Both the position numbers and the translations under genes were made by a program. Below the pieces are notes generated by a model. That model was not told the origin of the DNA and did not search any database. It saw only the letters and a program-made list of their open reading frames with translations. A stretch of DNA of 5,302 bases from Chitinophagaceae bacterium (lineage in GTDB: Bacteria > Bacteroidota > Bacteroidia > Chitinophagales > Chitinophagaceae). The first letter of the stretch is position 1; each line of letters starts with the position of its first letter. Where the stretch lies: NCBI GenBank assembly GCA_016787105.1, contig JAEUVI010000454.1, positions 1 to 5,302 on the forward strand, given 5' to 3'. Positions 3,687-5,302 of this stretch are shown piece by piece.

Positions 3687-5302
3687 CTCAATCACATTTC
3701 CCAATAAGTCTTTTCCTTTTGCCACCCATACAAATACAGATGAAGGCTGCAGGCTGCCGCGATAAATACCATTCCAGCCATCATTCACTGTTTTGGTTGT
3801 AAATACCTGTTCTCCATTGCGGTTGTAAATCTTAAAATATTCTACCTCTATATACCCGAGTACTTTCAGATTCAATTTATCATTTTTTCCATCACTATTA
3901 GGTGTGAAAGCAGAAGGAATGGCGAAATATGATTTGTCAACCACAGTAACTTTTATGTTGGTCAATGCACTGCTGCAGGTTCCTGTTACATGTTTTACAT
4001 AAAAATCTGAGTTTGCGGGTAAGGGAATTGTGGTAAATACACCTGTATTGTTTTGCTGCAATAGTTGAGTACCCGCCGCATCGCTGTACAAATAGTAAGT
4101 TCCGCTTTGCGGGTTTTTTATAGTTAGCGTTGCAGCAGTAAACCGTGGTATTGTGAGATTGTCATATTGTGGTATTACGCCTGCATTATCATTGTTGTTA
4201 ACAGTAAAGGGGAGTGATTGAATGGTACAATTACCGCCATCGGTAACTGTCAGAGAGTAATTTCCTGCTTCAATGTTCTGCAGGAACAGAGAACTGGAAA
4301 CAGTAGTATTGTTTTGATCTTTCCATGTATAGGTTGTTCCACTTCCTATCAACCCGTTTATTTTAATCCCGGTTATACTTCCCTGTTGCAACGAACATTT
4401 ATCATCAGTAATATTTAGCCCGGTTAAATCAAAAGTTGGTTTTGGAAATGCCTGTAATGTTGTTGAGAATATTTCCTTTTCACATCCATTTATATCTGTT
4501 GCCAGCACGGCATAGCTGCCTGCTCCAAGATTATTTATTGTTGTACCGCCGCTTATAAACTGGCTGGTAGTTTTATTTATCCATTTGAATGAATATGCAG
4601 ATGCATTTGTACTAAAGCCTGTAAGGCTGATTGAACCATTGGTTTCTGCGCAGGTGGCATTATTGACCTGTGACCCTGTAACACTTATCGGTGAGAAACT
4701 TGCGGGTGGTACATTGATAACAGGGGAAACGGCAGAACATCCGGTGTTATTTGTAGCTGTTAGCTGATAGTTACCCGGTGCGATTCCTGAAAGCAGAAGA
4801 CTGTTTCCGGCAATGTTGTTAGTTGCTGTATTTCTCCATTGATAACCAGTGGCGCCGATCACTTTTATGTTCTGAACAGTGCCTGTTGGTGCAGTACATG
4901 AAGAAGCTGTAATAATTTTACCAGTAGTATCGATTGTAATGGCTCCGGTATTTCCGATTGTATAATAAGGAGTAATAATTGTATCGCAACCACTTTCGTC
5001 TTTAAACTTCAGCCTATACTTTCCTGCTGGTACATTTAATAAATCAAGGGAATTGCCCACAGGATTGTTTAGTGAGTCGAGCCATTGGATGAAGGGTATA
5101 CCGGTTGTACCGGAGGCTGTGATATTCATAATGCTTCCGTTGGCATTGTTGCAGGTGGCAGATGTAGTGTTAATATTACTGAGGTTAAGACTTGGCCCTG
5201 ATTGATTGGTTAATGTAAACCAATCAGTGGAATCAGCACAACCATAAACATTGTTCTGGATTATCAATTTGTACTTTCCACTACCGACATTCAGCAAATC
5301 CA
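3657..5302 (-). CDS. Large repeat-bearing surface protein with T9SS type B (CHU_C, gliding-motility-associated) sorting domain, C-terminal 548 residues
   Basis: The frame is open to the right edge, so the N-terminus, signal peptide and true start lie outside; an in-frame TTG at 5297 is not a credible start because coding pattern continues past it. Residues below count that TTG as 1. Seen: four full repeats and the end of a fifth, with cysteines at 20, 49/104, 134/187, 216/272 and 301/357; each ends in a form of AGxYxLxxTDxxGC, the core of SprB-type repeats (clearest at 338-357). A different beta-rich linker (about 372-456) includes C441. The last 90 residues, from FAIPSAFTPNSDGKNDKLNLK through IYNRNGEQVF and NDGWNG to GTFVLIR, match the gliding-motility-associated C-terminal domain (TIGR04131), the type B signal for secretion by the type IX system. 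Expected location is the cell surface or medium. A specific role (adhesion, motility, substrate binding) cannot be told from this part. Unrelated to the heme genes. Confidence 0.93.
   Translation of the reverse strand, partial: DLLNVGSGKYKLIIQNNVYGCADSTDWFTLTNQSGPSLNLSNINTTSATCNNANGSIMNITASGTTGIPFIQWLDSLNNPVGNSLDLLNVPAGKYRLKFKDESGCDTIITPYYTIGNTGAITIDTTGKIITASSCTAPTGTVQNIKVIGATGYQWRNTATNNIAGNSLLLSGIAPGNYQLTATNNTGCSAVSPVINVPPASFSPISVTGSQVNNATCAETNGSISLTGFSTNASAYSFKWINKTTSQFISGGTTINNLGAGSYAVLATDINGCEKEIFSTTLQAFPKPTFDLTGLNITDDKCSLQQGSITGIKINGLIGSGTTYTWKDQNNTTVSSSLFLQNIEAGNYSLTVTDGGNCTIQSLPFTVNNNDNAGVIPQYDNLTIPRFTAATLTIKNPQSGTYYLYSDAAGTQLLQQNNTGVFTTIPLPANSDFYVKHVTGTCSSALTNIKVTVVDKSYFAIPSAFTPNSDGKNDKLNLKVLGYIEVEYFKIYNRNGEQVFTTKTVNDGWNGIYRGSLQPSSVFVWVAKGKDLLGNVIEQKGTFVLIR
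3660..3929 (-). other. T9SS type B C-terminal sorting domain
   Basis: These 90 codons encode the family's typical order of motifs: a PSAFTPNSDGKND entry, the strand YFKIYNRNGEQVF, the NDGWNGIYRG turn, a YVW-type strand here written VFVWVAKGKD, and the closing KGTFVLIR. From knowledge of the family, this domain directs export through the type IX secretion system and, for type B substrates, commonly depends on a partner of the PorP/SprF family. No such partner gene is in the window. Confidence 0.9.
4185..5153 (-). repeat. Four tandem SprB-like protein repeats of about 84 residues
   Basis: First cysteines of successive repeats lie at residues 49, 134, 216 and 301, giving periods of 85, 82 and 85. 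The paired cysteines are 55, 53, 56 and 56 residues apart. Repeat spans are about 4899-5153, 4653-4898, 4398-4652 and 4185-4397 (the last lacks the inter-repeat linker). A fifth repeat is cut by the right edge, its second cysteine at residue 20 fitting the same 84-residue period. Sequence identity between repeats is low outside the cysteines, a central Trp and the AGxYxL/GC end, so this is an old, diverged array rather than a recent duplication. Confidence 0.85.

Noticed and set aside
4218..4767. Plus-strand open frames at 4218-4418 and 4585-4767
   Set aside because: They are antisense to the regular cysteine repeats of the surface protein; the composition mirrors that coding strand.
1..5302. 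Novel defence, mobile or RNA-based system
   Set aside because: All coding space is taken by heme enzymes and a T9SS surface protein; I found no transposase, tRNA, CRISPR-like spacing or structured RNA longer than the short hairpins listed.

Overview
This window looks like a chromosomal segment from a member of the Bacteroidota, probably close to the Chitinophagaceae. Three things point there. The right-hand gene ends in a type B C-terminal sorting domain of the type IX secretion system. Three gene starts are preceded by TAnnTTTG, the -7 promoter element of this phylum, with no Shine-Dalgarno sequence. The heme proteins carry Bacteroidota-style variants, such as the HemC motif TSSIRRKAQWL and a cysteine-bearing insert in ferrochelatase. 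All identifications come from reading motifs; no database search was run.

The first 3.65 kb is a heme biosynthesis locus built as two divergent units. On the minus strand, hemA (glutamyl-tRNA reductase, first committed step of the C5 pathway) is followed after 9 nt by hemC (hydroxymethylbilane synthase), which runs off the left edge. On the plus strand, hemH (ferrochelatase, last step) is followed after 33 nt by hemJ (membrane protoporphyrinogen IX oxidase, penultimate step). The pathway's entry and exit are thus controlled from one shared intergenic region of about 210 bp. That region holds a TAnnTTTGCAG promoter-like element facing each way and an 18-bp repeat/palindrome that could be an operator. 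hemB, hemD, hemE, hemL and the coproporphyrinogen oxidase are not in the window.

The last 1.65 kb, on the minus strand, is the 3' part of a large secreted surface protein. It has cysteine-paired repeats of about 84 residues (SprB-like), a linker domain, and the gliding-motility-associated C-terminal sorting domain. It converges on hemJ with only 5 bp between stop codons and has no evident functional link to heme synthesis.

I see no unknown multi-gene system, RNA gene, CRISPR array or transposase. The most unusual signal is inside hemC: two inverted arrays of a degenerate 7-bp repeat sit in frame and appear to lengthen the enzyme by about 11 residues. Other notable points are the same TAnnTTTGCAG element before hemA, hemC and hemH, a ferrochelatase cysteine insert that seems to lack one cluster ligand, and a hairpin just before the hemJ start.
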